A stretch of DNA of 64,000 nucleotides, from assembly GCA_965213735.1 (NCBI GenBank), contig CBDCAB010000005.1, positions 372,001 to 436,000 of the forward strand, in the 5' to 3' direction. This document shows, one piece after another, positions 8,305-15,815 of the stretch. Numbering within the stretch: the first letter of the stretch is position 1; every line of letters starts with the position of its first letter. This DNA is from CALDTK01 sp965213735 (GTDB taxonomy: Bacteria > Bacteroidota > Bacteroidia > Chitinophagales > Saprospiraceae). The translations under genes and the position numbers were made by a program. The notes under the pieces are model-generated. The model saw only the letters and a list, made by a program, of their open reading frames with translations, ran no database searches and was not told the DNA's origin.

Positions 8305-10992
8305 TTAAAACCGCCCCACCCCCATCCGCTTCCCACCTTCACGCAAATCAATAAATCCACTTCCTGGCACATCAAAGGTCGGACTAAACAGGCTGAGGTC
8401 GATAAATTGCTCAGTGCTTCCTCCTGCAATAGCTTGCGTCAGTAGGACCCGCCCCTGAAGATCATAAAGTGTCAGCACCCGAGACGCTTGTGCGCTTGGA
8501 TAGGTGATCAACAAGGTCTGCGCCCCTATTCGAGTTGCGGTTAGACCGCTAGGGTCAACAGCTGATGTTTGGCTGCTCACCAGGGAAAGTGTAAGCCTGG
8601 TAGTTGGACAGTTATAATAGGTATTTATCCCTTGGACGCTTAAGTTGACCGGCAAGTTTAAAGTGCGAGTATTTGTCCTGGTCATGACGCCATCTGACCA
8701 GTTATACCTATCGAAATATCCAGAAGATAAAGTAACCGTGATTGCGGTATCCTCAAGCTGTTCAATGTTCTCTAGCGTGAGTTGAATAGAATCGACGATA
8801 TCAGATTCGATTGCAAGGTTATACACGCAACCGCTCGTCGTCGTTAAGACCAGCTCTTGAGAGCCTTGCGGAATACTATCTTCGAGAGCTTTGGCTTCAC
8901 CATTATACGTGAGGGAAGCCAATCGATTGGGCTGGCGCAGACGAATGATATAATTTGCCTGTCGGCCTGCACATCGAGCATCGAGCACTGTTGGATTAGA
9001 AGCGAGAAGCGTGTTCAGCTCAGGCTTATTGGTCACTTCCAGCGACTGCTGGTAAGCTTGACCATTGGCGTCAGTAAAGGTTAACACATACGTGCCTGTA
9101 TCTGTAAAGTTGCGGTTAAGAGATTGTACACCGTCGGACCACATGTAGTTAAATCCTGGGAAACTATCGACCTCAAGAACTACCGGCGTTGTGCATAAAT
9201 TCAAGGAGCGCGGCATCGGGACGTATTGATGGCTTGTATTACATTCATTCACAAAATTTATCATATCTTCATTGCCCTGGCTGACGGTTTGCCATCTAAA
9301 GACCAAATTTGTGGAGCTATTGCGTAAGAGTCCACCGACAACGCAATGTCCTTGAGGAACTTGTTCACGTATTTCACCAAATCCATCTATCCTAGAATGA
9401 TTGTAGCTGGGGCTTGTTATTGCTGAAGGAGCACTAAATTGAACTCCTATAATAGCTCCTCCATCAAAAAGAGTTCTAATGACCGAGTAACTATGGTTAC
9501 TCGGAAAATCCAGAGTAGCTATAACATGACCATTTGTATCTATTCTTTCAAGCCTCCTAAGGTGCTGGTTTACAATCCAGTAACTCCCGTCGTAGCTACG
9601 CGTCGGTGGCAGATGGTACTGGCGAATGCCTGCTGAGTCTATTCCAATTTCGAGCAATTGTCCACTCGCAGAGCGCTGAACAGCCTGAAAATCACGGACC
9701 CGATCAAAGTAGGTATAATGATGGCCAAAGGAGTCAACTATTCCAGTAAGATCACCACGAGGTTCATTATTTATCACCAACCGCGTATACGTCAAGCTGT
9801 AGCTTTTAATCATACCGGAAGTATCGGGCAAGGGATAATCTGTATACGTCTGCAGCTGGTCTGCCAAGCCCACGACAGGTGTTGCGAGTGGATGAGCGTC
9901 GAGTCCTCCCACCAGTTGCAACAACTGCGCGGCACTGTCGGGGTGGGTAATGCCGAGCCAGATCAAACCATTCGCGTTGGTAGCGATAGCGTCGCCATTG
10001 CCTTGTCCGTAGCTATAGGCCTCCACGAGATTAAGTTGAGCATCAAAGGCCAGCACCGTGGGTGAATTACGGTAAGTACCAAACACGAGCAGGCGATTGG
10101 TAGGGTGTAGTGCAGCGCTTGTGGCAGTATAGCCTTTCGGCAAAACCTTAATTGCCTTAATAGAAGCATCTGCGGTATCTAAACTAATAAGTTCGCGTGC
10201 CGTGACGGCGACAACATGATCTGTAAATGCTGCTATTCCTACTGGATCGCTAGATGCCTCAATTTCATGGTAAGACGAGGTGCTTGGTTCATCATCTGAA
10301 ACATCATAGACATAACGACCAATGGCAAGTAGTGAACCATTGCTATATGCAAGAGTACGATTTACACCCAAAGCAAAACCTACTAGTGAATTTGGTATCT
10401 GGGCATAGAGATAAAACGAAGATGGTCTCAGCGTTTTGCCAGCTGGATTGTAAATAGAAGACGCCGAGCCCGGTATGTGTCCTATAAAATTTGTGCCTAG
10501 TTGTGGATGTTGCCCAATAATGCTAGGCTTAGAAGCTGTTGGCGCTCCGGGATACCTGCCGTATCCTACAGGAAGAAGTTTTCCATCAACGTTGGTATAG
10601 TCGCGGGCTAAAAATCCTCCATCGGACGCGCGCGTGGTGACGCTGCGCGTGGCGCGGTTGTAGGTTGCCGTTCTCAGCACATATGTGAGATCATGATATT
10701 GCGCACTTATATTAGGAGCAGGTATAAAGTCTGAGCCCGTCACCACCACTTCATCATTTAGAATGGCCAGCCGCAGATCGATCATCCTTTCCTGGAGTCG
10801 ATAGGTGCGATTACCGTCAACGAGCAAGGCACCTACATCATGTGGCAAGGTGAGTACGCCAACGGGTGTGCCGCTCGAATCCACTTCTAGGTCATCCCAG
10901 CTAATTGCCTGCTCGCTGTTCGCGATCCGAAGATCTTGGGCAAGCACTACAAGGGGTAGGAAGAGGATGGAGAGCAGGGTAAGGTTCTTCAT
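8305..10992 (-). CDS. Large secreted protein with incomplete T9SS-type sorting domain
   Basis: About 895 residues from the ATG complementary to 10990-10992; the signal peptide is MKNLTLLSILFLPLVVLAQ. The first two thirds consist of repeating strand-rich segments (for example GRYVYDVS, LVVFGTYRNSP, NANGLIWLG) like a beta-propeller reporting on named states. Next is a segment with SDGVQSLNRNFTDTGTYVLTFTDANG and a second copy of the same fold (SDGVMTRTNTRTLNLPVNLSV). The C-terminus starts as a T9SS type A domain (LTLYDLQGRVLLTQAIAGGS) but the expected last strand and the KxxR/K end are missing. It ends instead in FIDLREGGKRMGVGRF, which suggests a 3' frameshift or truncation. Motif variant at 10133-10146. 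No specific function is recognised. Confidence 0.75.
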   Translation of the reverse strand: MKNLTLLSILFLPLVVLAQDLRIANSEQAISWDDLEVDSSGTPVGVLTLPHDVGALLVDGNRTYRLQERMIDLRLAILNDEVVVTGSDFIPAPNISAQYHDLTYVLRTATYNRATRSVTTRASDGGFLARDYTNVDGKLLPVGYGRYPGAPTASKPSIIGQHPQLGTNFIGHIPGSASSIYNPAGKTLRPSSFYLYAQIPNSLVGFALGVNRTLAYSNGSLLAIGRYVYDVSDDEPSTSSYHEIEASSDPVGIAAFTDHVVAVTARELISLDTADASIKAIKVLPKGYTATSAALHPTNRLLVFGTYRNSPTVLAFDAQLNLVEAYSYGQGNGDAIATNANGLIWLGITHPDSAAQLLQLVGGLDAHPLATPVVGLADQLQTYTDYPLPDTSGMIKSYSLTYTRLVINNEPRGDLTGIVDSFGHHYTYFDRVRDFQAVQRSASGQLLEIGIDSAGIRQYHLPPTRSYDGSYWIVNQHLRRLERIDTNGHVIATLDFPSNHSYSVIRTLFDGGAIIGVQFSAPSAITSPSYNHSRIDGFGEIREQVPQGHCVVGGLLRNSSTNLVFRWQTVSQGNEDMINFVNECNTSHQYVPMPRSLNLCTTPVVLEVDSFPGFNYMWSDGVQSLNRNFTDTGTYVLTFTDANGQAYQQSLEVTNKPELNTLLASNPTVLDARCAGRQANYIIRLRQPNRLASLTYNGEAKALEDSIPQGSQELVLTTTSGCVYNLAIESDIVDSIQLTLENIEQLEDTAITVTLSSGYFDRYNWSDGVMTRTNTRTLNLPVNLSVQGINTYYNCPTTRLTLSLVSSQTSAVDPSGLTATRIGAQTLLITYPSAQASRVLTLYDLQGRVLLTQAIAGGSTEQFIDLSLFSPTFDVPGSGFIDLREGGKRMGVGRF

Positions 10993-11233
10993 GGGAGGGG
11001 ATTTGCTGGCGGGAAAGCATGTAAGATAGGCACATTCCCTAATCATCCGCTGCGGGAATTCTTACGGAGGCGAGAGTAGAGGTTGGCCACTAAGCTGCTC
11101 TTCAAACAGACATCGGTTCAGTATTTAGCCAGGCCGCTTGCTGTATTCCTAAGGGAGGTTCGAGCGGCCAAAGCAACGGCTATGGTTTATTCATCCCATC
11201 AGTGCTACTTTAAGCCATCCAATTACTCCTACC

Positions 11234-12028
11234 ATGCGCTACCTCAACCAGCTCCTCACCGACTTCGCTGAAATAAGACTGCGAAGATGCGGTGAATTGG
11301 CGGCAAAACACTTGCTTCATGTGCGCGAACACACATTGGGCTATCGCTGCAATTTTGCTGGCGCAGGAGGAGAAAATGCCAAAGCCATTTATTTGGAAGC
11401 TAGGGCAAATGTTCAGCGAGCACTCCAGGAGAATCCCCAACCCGAAGATGAGGACCAAGATATGCGTGATCTCAATGCCTTCATGCGCGGACCTGATCAA
11501 GCCATGCCGACCTTGGCGCAACGCATCGGAATTGATCTACCGGCTCTACCACCCGCCGATGTACTTAGCGACGAACAGTTGGCAGCACTCAACGCAGAAC
11601 TCGTTCCCACCTTAGCTATCCACGGCGCTACATATGCCGGCCCGAAAGATTATCCCCCACGGCTCAAGTTTGCGTTGCTTATGGAACTGGCCCAGCGACG
11701 GATGAATATCATTGACAATGGCGGCTATATGTATGACGGTTGCTCAGGCACGCAGTTGGGCTGTCAGTGGGGCATGTATTGTCCGTGTCTTCAGTACATC
11801 CGCAAAGAGGATTTCCTTGCCAAGGGTGGCGAGGCGGGCTATCCGGATGAGCGCTTTTATCAAGGTGATGGTGATCCCTACGACTTCCCTCTTCCTACTG
11901 AAGAAGAACTAGCCGAGCAGGCAAAATTTCAAGCTCTCCCCTTTGAAGAACAGGAGCGCATTTGGGAGGAAAAGCATAAAGATGATCCACCCTGTCCGAT
12001 GCACGGAGAGGAATGCGGGAAGTGGTAA
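11234..12028 (+). CDS. Hypothetical protein with Cys-rich C-terminal half
   Basis: A 264-residue soluble protein that I do not recognise. The N-terminal 45 residues (MRYLNQLLTDFAEIRLRRCG) are helical, residues about 60-120 are acidic, and the C-terminal half holds clustered cysteines: YDGCSGTQLGCQWGMYCPCLQY and a final DDPPCPMHGEECGKW. The spacing CxCxx...CPMHGEEC could bind a metal, but no known zinc motif is matched exactly. There is no signal peptide and no membrane segment. It stands alone, followed immediately by repeat tract A. The long conserved-looking frame and normal codon use make it a real gene. Confidence 0.7.
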   Translation: MRYLNQLLTDFAEIRLRRCGELAAKHLLHVREHTLGYRCNFAGAGGENAKAIYLEARANVQRALQENPQPEDEDQDMRDLNAFMRGPDQAMPTLAQRIGIDLPALPPADVLSDEQLAALNAELVPTLAIHGATYAGPKDYPPRLKFALLMELAQRRMNIIDNGGYMYDGCSGTQLGCQWGMYCPCLQYIRKEDFLAKGGEAGYPDERFYQGDGDPYDFPLPTEEELAEQAKFQALPFEEQERIWEEKHKDDPPCPMHGEECGKW

Positions 12029-12039
12029 TGCGCTTTTGC

Positions 12040-12690
12040 GATAGCCCAAATTTGCTTGCCCGTTGCTTTCACAGAGGCCTAAAGTGTCTAAATCTATCTC
12101 TGTAGGTAGCTGGCAGTCAAGTGTTTGCAAATACGCTACTGCCCAAATTTGCTTGCACGTTGCTTTCATAGAGGCAAAAACTGGGAATGTTGGGTGAAGA
12201 ATACCGGGGTAGAGAGGGGCAGAATTCATGACCAACTGCCCTGCTAGTTGTGGGGCACCTCACGCTACACATGCAGTGGCTAATGCCTTCCAGTAGCAAA
12301 TACCCGAAAAAGCCATAGTAAAAATCACCAACGCGAGGCTGGTAAGAAAAATTCGCCGCTACCAGCCGTACTGGGCCTAAGTGAGGCGGCAAAATTTGCT
12401 TGCCCGTTGCTTTCACAGAGGCCTAAATTACCAAAGTCTAGTTTTGTAAACGGCTGGCGGTCAGCTGCTTGCAAATACGCTGCTGCCTTAATTTGCTTGC
12501 CCGTTGCTTTCACAGCGCCAATAGCGGACATTTTCGAGTGAAATTTGATGGGCTGCTTGTGGGATGGCGCCGGTCGAAATCCGCAGAATTCAGGACAACA
12601 TGTCCCCTACTCGAAGAGCAGCTTCGTCATCCCTACGAAGCACGCGCTTCTACAACTCCTAACCTGCCCGACCCATTAATGTGCTGTTAC
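12040..12690. repeat. Repeat tract A (four copies of a TTTGCTTGC...TTGCTTTCA unit)
   Basis: Four copies of a 31-33 bp word (core AATTTGCTTGC, then CGTTGCTTTCACAG) begin near 12047, 12143, 12390 and 12489, embedded in longer repeated DNA that includes CTACCAGCC...GGGCCTAAG and GTGGGGCACCTCACGCTAC. The whole tract is a diverged copy of tract B (14703-15420), aligned at an offset of about 2.75 kb. It contains no plausible gene. In tract B the equivalent sequence lies directly upstream of the YCII/sigma operon, so tract A probably once preceded a second copy of that operon. Confidence 0.85.
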
Positions 12691-12854
12691 ATGAGGCCAG
12701 GTCTAGCAGAGTAAGAAGTCAAGGTTGCATGGAAGCTAGTAATCCTGGCTGCAGGTTAGAAAAATAGACACAAATACCTTGCACCCCCACTATAGCTTGA
12801 TACAGGTATAATTATTGAGCTGACGGCGGCTGTAAGTATGATTGTTGGGCAATT

Positions 12855-12884
12855 ACACATGATATATATATATATACCATGTGT
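12855..12884. other. (AT)n run flanked by ACACAT / ATGTGT
   Basis: An alternating A/T run is bracketed by ACACAT (12855-12860) and ATGTGT (12879-12884), giving an inverted repeat of 6 bp around an easily melted core, about 170 bp upstream of the secreted-protein operon. It may be part of a promoter or regulatory region, but nothing more can be said. The rest of 12690-13056 shows no gene. Confidence 0.35.
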
Positions 12885-13026
12885 ATAACCTTGTTGCTAA
12901 TTTTGAGCCGGTTCGGCTCAGATTTGCATCGACAGATCGGCAATATGTAATCTTTAGTTACTGCACACTTCCATTCCAGAGTGGCTTAGCTTTAAGAAAA
13001 TGGATTGACCGACACTACCCTTAGCT

Positions 13027-13042
13027 CCCACTGAAAAGTGGG
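13027..13042 (+). promoter_or_regulatory. Small hairpin in the presumed 5' leader of the secreted-protein operon
   Basis: CCCACT (13027-13032) and AGTGGG (13037-13042) pair perfectly around a GAAA tetraloop, ending 14 bp before the ATG at 13057. It could influence translation or mark the leader start; no promoter could be assigned with confidence. Confidence 0.4.
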
Positions 13043-13056
13043 GCAAATACTTCATT

Positions 13057-13713
13057 ATGTTCAGAGTAATTCTTCCTTTTTTCTTCTTGTTCTTGAGTGG
13101 AATAATACACGCTCAAGAAAACGACTTTGATGCCGTTGGACTAGAGCACAACCGCATTGTTGCGGCCATCATTCCTCACCTTACCAGTGAGATAAAAGAT
13201 GGTGATGTCATAACCACACTGGCTGACTATGGGTCGATACCGCTACAAAGCCTGCCAGATGTCATTCGACAAAACCCTTCACTCGATGACCCATTCAAAT
13301 TGGTTGATGACTTAAGAGATGCTCAACTGGTTGATGATGCTACTTACAATCTTGTGCTAAATTTCCTGAATAGCATTCGAGAATCTACTATCCAACAGAC
13401 GTTGGATGCTGTTGAGCAAGCGCGTACAGACCACGGAGACAACCAGCAGTTCCTTGACTTTCTGTCAGGAGTGAAGCATTCTACTTCATTTTGGGGCTTA
13501 GGAGAATATCAGGAGCACGCGAGTGATGAATTTCGTGCTGCTCTAGAGTCGGGCGGGGGAGTTACCACCGGAGACGATAGTGGTAACGGAACAATTCTGG
13601 CATTGTCACGCAGGTTCTGGAGATGTATGGCTTGTGATGCCGCTGGATGTTTACTAGGGCCACAAGCCGGTGCCGTCGCCACAACATGTGCCGCAATCAA
13701 TAATTACTGGTAA
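13057..13713 (+). CDS. Secreted protein with Cys-rich, glycine/alanine-rich bacteriocin-like C-terminus
   Basis: A 218-residue protein with a clear signal peptide (MFRVILPFFFLFLSGIIHAQ). The middle (about 25-160) is acidic and helical. After a flexible GGGVTTGDDSGNG linker, the last ~30 residues change character: four cysteines (WRC, ACD, GC, TC) sit in a small, hydrophobic, Gly/Ala-rich segment ending INNYW. A pro-region followed by a compact Cys-rich hydrophobic tail is the layout of halocin-C8-like and other ribosomal antimicrobial precursors, where the tail is the active peptide. I do not recognise a specific family, so this is inference. It heads a three-gene same-strand cluster with a small membrane protein and a small secreted protein, either of which could protect the producer. 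Confidence 0.65.
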   Translation: MFRVILPFFFLFLSGIIHAQENDFDAVGLEHNRIVAAIIPHLTSEIKDGDVITTLADYGSIPLQSLPDVIRQNPSLDDPFKLVDDLRDAQLVDDATYNLVLNFLNSIRESTIQQTLDAVEQARTDHGDNQQFLDFLSGVKHSTSFWGLGEYQEHASDEFRAALESGGGVTTGDDSGNGTILALSRRFWRCMACDAAGCLLGPQAGAVATTCAAINNYW

Positions 13714-13732
13714 GGCGTAGATTGCGTTAGTC

Positions 13733-13774
13733 GTTATGTGTGAGGGCAGGCTGTTGCCTGCTCTCGCACATAAC
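13733..13774 (+). promoter_or_regulatory. Strong intra-operon hairpin
   Basis: Two 19-nt arms (13733-13751, 13756-13774) around loop TGTT pair along their whole length, with only two positions as G-U wobbles on the plus-strand RNA. The hairpin lies 19 nt after the stop of the first gene and 13 nt before the ATG of the 52-residue ORF. No T-run follows (TTAAAATC), so it is not a classical intrinsic terminator. It is well placed to stabilise the 3' end of the upstream message, attenuate transcription, or limit translation of the downstream pair. Confidence 0.7.
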
Positions 13775-13787
13775 TTAAAATCACTTC

Positions 13788-13946
13788 ATGAAGAAACTTC
13801 TCATTGCAGGCGTAGTATGCCTTTGCTTAGCAATCAATGCTATTGGACCTTCGTTTTCGTTTGCCGACAATCATAAGTCTATCACTTTGGCAGGAATTAG
13901 CGTGGCTCTACTAGCCATTTATTATTGGAAAAAATCAAAATCATGA
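13788..13946 (+). CDS. Small membrane protein (52 residues), possible immunity-type partner
   Basis: ATG 13788 to TGA 13944-13946. The product starts MKKLLIAGVVCLCLAINAIG, a hydrophobic segment, has a short polar loop (SFADNHKS), then a second hydrophobic helix ITLAGISVALLAIYYW and a basic end KKSKS, so it is predicted to be a two-helix membrane protein. Its TGA overlaps the next ATG by four bases (ATGA), which implies translational coupling. Tiny basic two-helix proteins beside bacteriocin genes are often immunity proteins, but no sequence signature proves it. Confidence 0.6.
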   Translation: MKKLLIAGVVCLCLAINAIGPSFSFADNHKSITLAGISVALLAIYYWKKSKS

Positions 13947-14350
13947 GTTTGCATTTGATGATTATAAAGGTTAGCATTTTCGGCCTTCTTGTATCCATTC
14001 TTACGATACCAGCTACAGCGCAGAAACCAAAAACTTCTGAGTTGCTTGATGCAGGCCTACGCTTGGCTGAACTGTTCTCCAAAAAACCTAAAGCTGCTAT
14101 GGATACATGTTCCACAATCTTTATTGCTGCAAATTTGACTTCGTCAAATATTTCTGTCTTAGTGCGTTCTACTTCGGATTCCTCAGGAGAAGACGCTCGA
14201 TTAACTGTTTCTCCGGGAAGTAAAGGCCAATTGTTGAGCCTAAAACCGGGGATTTATCGATGTCAAGCCCTTGCCGCTGATAAAACCATATTACTAAGCA
14301 CTGAAATTAACCTGATTTCGTGTCAAACCCAGACGTTAGAAGTCTATTGA
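13943..14350 (+). CDS. Small secreted hypothetical protein
   Basis: Read from ATG 13943, which overlaps the stop of the 52-residue ORF, it is 135 residues. A signal peptide (MSLHLMIIKVSIFGLLVSIL, cleavage near PATAQ) is followed by a domain rich in beta strands (STIFIAANLTSSNISVLVRS, LSLKPGIYRCQAL, TILLSTEINLI). It has three cysteines (CSTIF, YRCQ, SCQTQ). The fold resembles a small Ig-like or bacterial pre-peptidase type sandwich, but I do not recognise a family. Tight coupling with the small membrane protein implies a joint function in the same operon. Confidence 0.65.
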   Translation: MSLHLMIIKVSIFGLLVSILTIPATAQKPKTSELLDAGLRLAELFSKKPKAAMDTCSTIFIAANLTSSNISVLVRSTSDSSGEDARLTVSPGSKGQLLSLKPGIYRCQALAADKTILLSTEINLISCQTQTLEVY

Positions 14351-14418
14351 TTTGACCACGTGACTCACTTAAAAAGTCTTCCTTACCACCCTGTGGTTAG
14401 TTAAATTCCTTCTCCGTA

Positions 14419-14697
14419 ATCATTATGAAGCCGCCATCGCAGCCGAACATTTAAAAGCCAAACAATTTTCGCAAACTAATTGGACACAAATTGCCGTCTG
14501 GTACGAGCGGCTGCGTACGGTAGCTCCAAGTCCGATGACAGATTTATGTCTAGCAATTGTGTATATCCAAAATGGAAATCCCAGAAAATCTAAGCAGCTG
14601 CTCGAAGCGATAGTGGTGGACACACTCGCCTCGCGGCGCTACCTCTACCACGGTTGTTGGGCGCAATGGCATAAGCAGTTTGGCAGCATCGCTACAG
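14419..14697 (+). pseudogene. Detached 3' fragment of an ECF42-type sigma factor gene
   Basis: These 279 bp are nearly identical to 16702-16980, inside the intact sigma gene, at a constant offset of 2283 bp. They encode the same C-terminal residues from HYEAAIAAEHLKAKQF to WHKQFGSIAT with a few changes (S to C, A to T, E to Q). There is no start region upstream, and homology stops abruptly at both ends. It is therefore a remnant of a duplicated gene, not a functional sigma factor. Confidence 0.9.
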
Positions 14698-14702
14698 AAG
14701 CT

Positions 14703-15420
14703 ACCACCCGAAAAAGCCTTAGTGAAAATTACAGACCCCGAAGCTGGTACAAGAAACCGCCGCTACCAGCCATATTGGGCCTAAGAAAGGCGGCCAAATT
14801 TGCTTGCACGTTGCTTTCACAGAGGCCTATATCGACAAAATATACTTATGTAAATAGTTGGCAATCAGGTGTTTGCGAATACGCTGCTGCCCGAATTTGC
14901 TTGCACGTTGCTTTCATAGAGGCAAAAACTGGGAATGTTGGGTGAGGAATTACGGGGTAGAGAGGGGCAGACTTCACGACCAAATGCCATGCTAGTTGTG
15001 GGGCACCTCACGCTACACATGCAGTGCATATGCCTTCCTTAAGCAAACACCCGAAAAAGCCTTAGTGAAAATTACAGACCCCGCAGCTGGTACAAAAGAC
15101 CGCCGCTACCAGCCATATTGGGCCTAAGAATGGCGGCAAAATTTGCTTGCCCGTTGCTTTCACAACGGCCCAAATTGCCAAAGTCTAGTTTTGTAAACGG
15201 CTGATGCACAGGTGTTTGCTAATCGCGATTAGCACCAATTTGCTTGCATGTTGCTTTCACAGCGCCAAATAGCGGACTTTTTCGAGGGAAATTTGATGGG
15301 CTGCTTGTGGGATGGCGTCGGTCGAAATTCACAGAATTCAGGACTACATGTCCCCTAGTCGAAGAGCAGCTTCGTCATATCAATGAAGCAAACGCTTCTA
15401 CAACTTCTAACCCGCGCTAA
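14703..15420. repeat. Repeat tract B upstream of the YCII/sigma operon
   Basis: Copies of the AATTTGCTTGC...TTGCTTTCA word begin near 14794, 14892, 15137 and 15229. A longer block starting ACCCGAAAAAGCC and ending GGGCCTAAG occurs at about 14703 and again at about 15048 (344 bp apart), so the tract is itself built of tandem ~345-bp units. It matches tract A at about 12.04-12.69 kb. No gene is seen. Its right end runs into the leader of the YCII gene and so includes that operon's promoter region. Confidence 0.85.
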
Positions 15421-15445
15421 TTTCAGCGCACAAAGACTCGTGACC

Positions 15446-15811
15446 ATGAAAAAATTCATGCTACTCTTCGTCGGACCTGATTACCCAAATCTCGGACTTT
15501 CACCCGAGCAAATGCAAGAACGTCTTGGCAAATGGCAACAGTGGAGCGCCCAGATGAACGCCAAAGGCCTACAACACGACGGCGAAGCACTCCACTCCAG
15601 CAATGTTAGACGTGTAATGGGTCCCAACCGTACCGTCACCGACCAAGCAGGCTCAGAAATAAAAGAACTCGTCGGTGGCTATTACATCGTCAGCGCCAAA
15701 GACTATGACGCGGCTACCGAAATCGCGCAAGGGTTTCCTGATTATGACCTTGGCAACGGCGTCGAAATTCGTGAAGTAATAGACTTTAGTCAAGGCTATC
15801 CGGGTATTTAG
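15446..15811 (+). CDS. YCII-related (DGPF) domain protein
   Basis: 121 residues from ATG 15446 (MKKFMLLFVG); an upstream in-frame ATG at 15383 would add 21 residues lacking similarity. The sequence has the YCII/DGPF-type ferredoxin-like pattern: FMLLFVG at the start, PEQMQERLGKWQQWSAQM helix, and the GGYYIVSAKDYDAATEIAQG segment that defines this family in sigma-factor operons. Such proteins are the standard genomic partners of ECF42 sigma factors. It ends four bases before the sigma gene, so the two form an operon. Its biochemical activity is unknown. Confidence 0.9.
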   Translation: MKKFMLLFVGPDYPNLGLSPEQMQERLGKWQQWSAQMNAKGLQHDGEALHSSNVRRVMGPNRTVTDQAGSEIKELVGGYYIVSAKDYDAATEIAQGFPDYDLGNGVEIREVIDFSQGYPGI

Positions 15812-15815
15812 TCAC

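Noticed and set aside
7152..8308. Plus-strand frames opposite DUF5686 and yqeY
   Set aside because: Antisense shadows; Cys/Phe-rich translation without family features.
11083..11271. 62-residue frame before the Cys-rich hypothetical protein
   Set aside because: It overlaps the start of the better supported gene at 11234 and has no features.
13733..13774. Intrinsic terminator
   Set aside because: The stem is strong but lacks a following T-run, and the downstream genes appear to belong to the same operon, so it is called a regulatory hairpin only.
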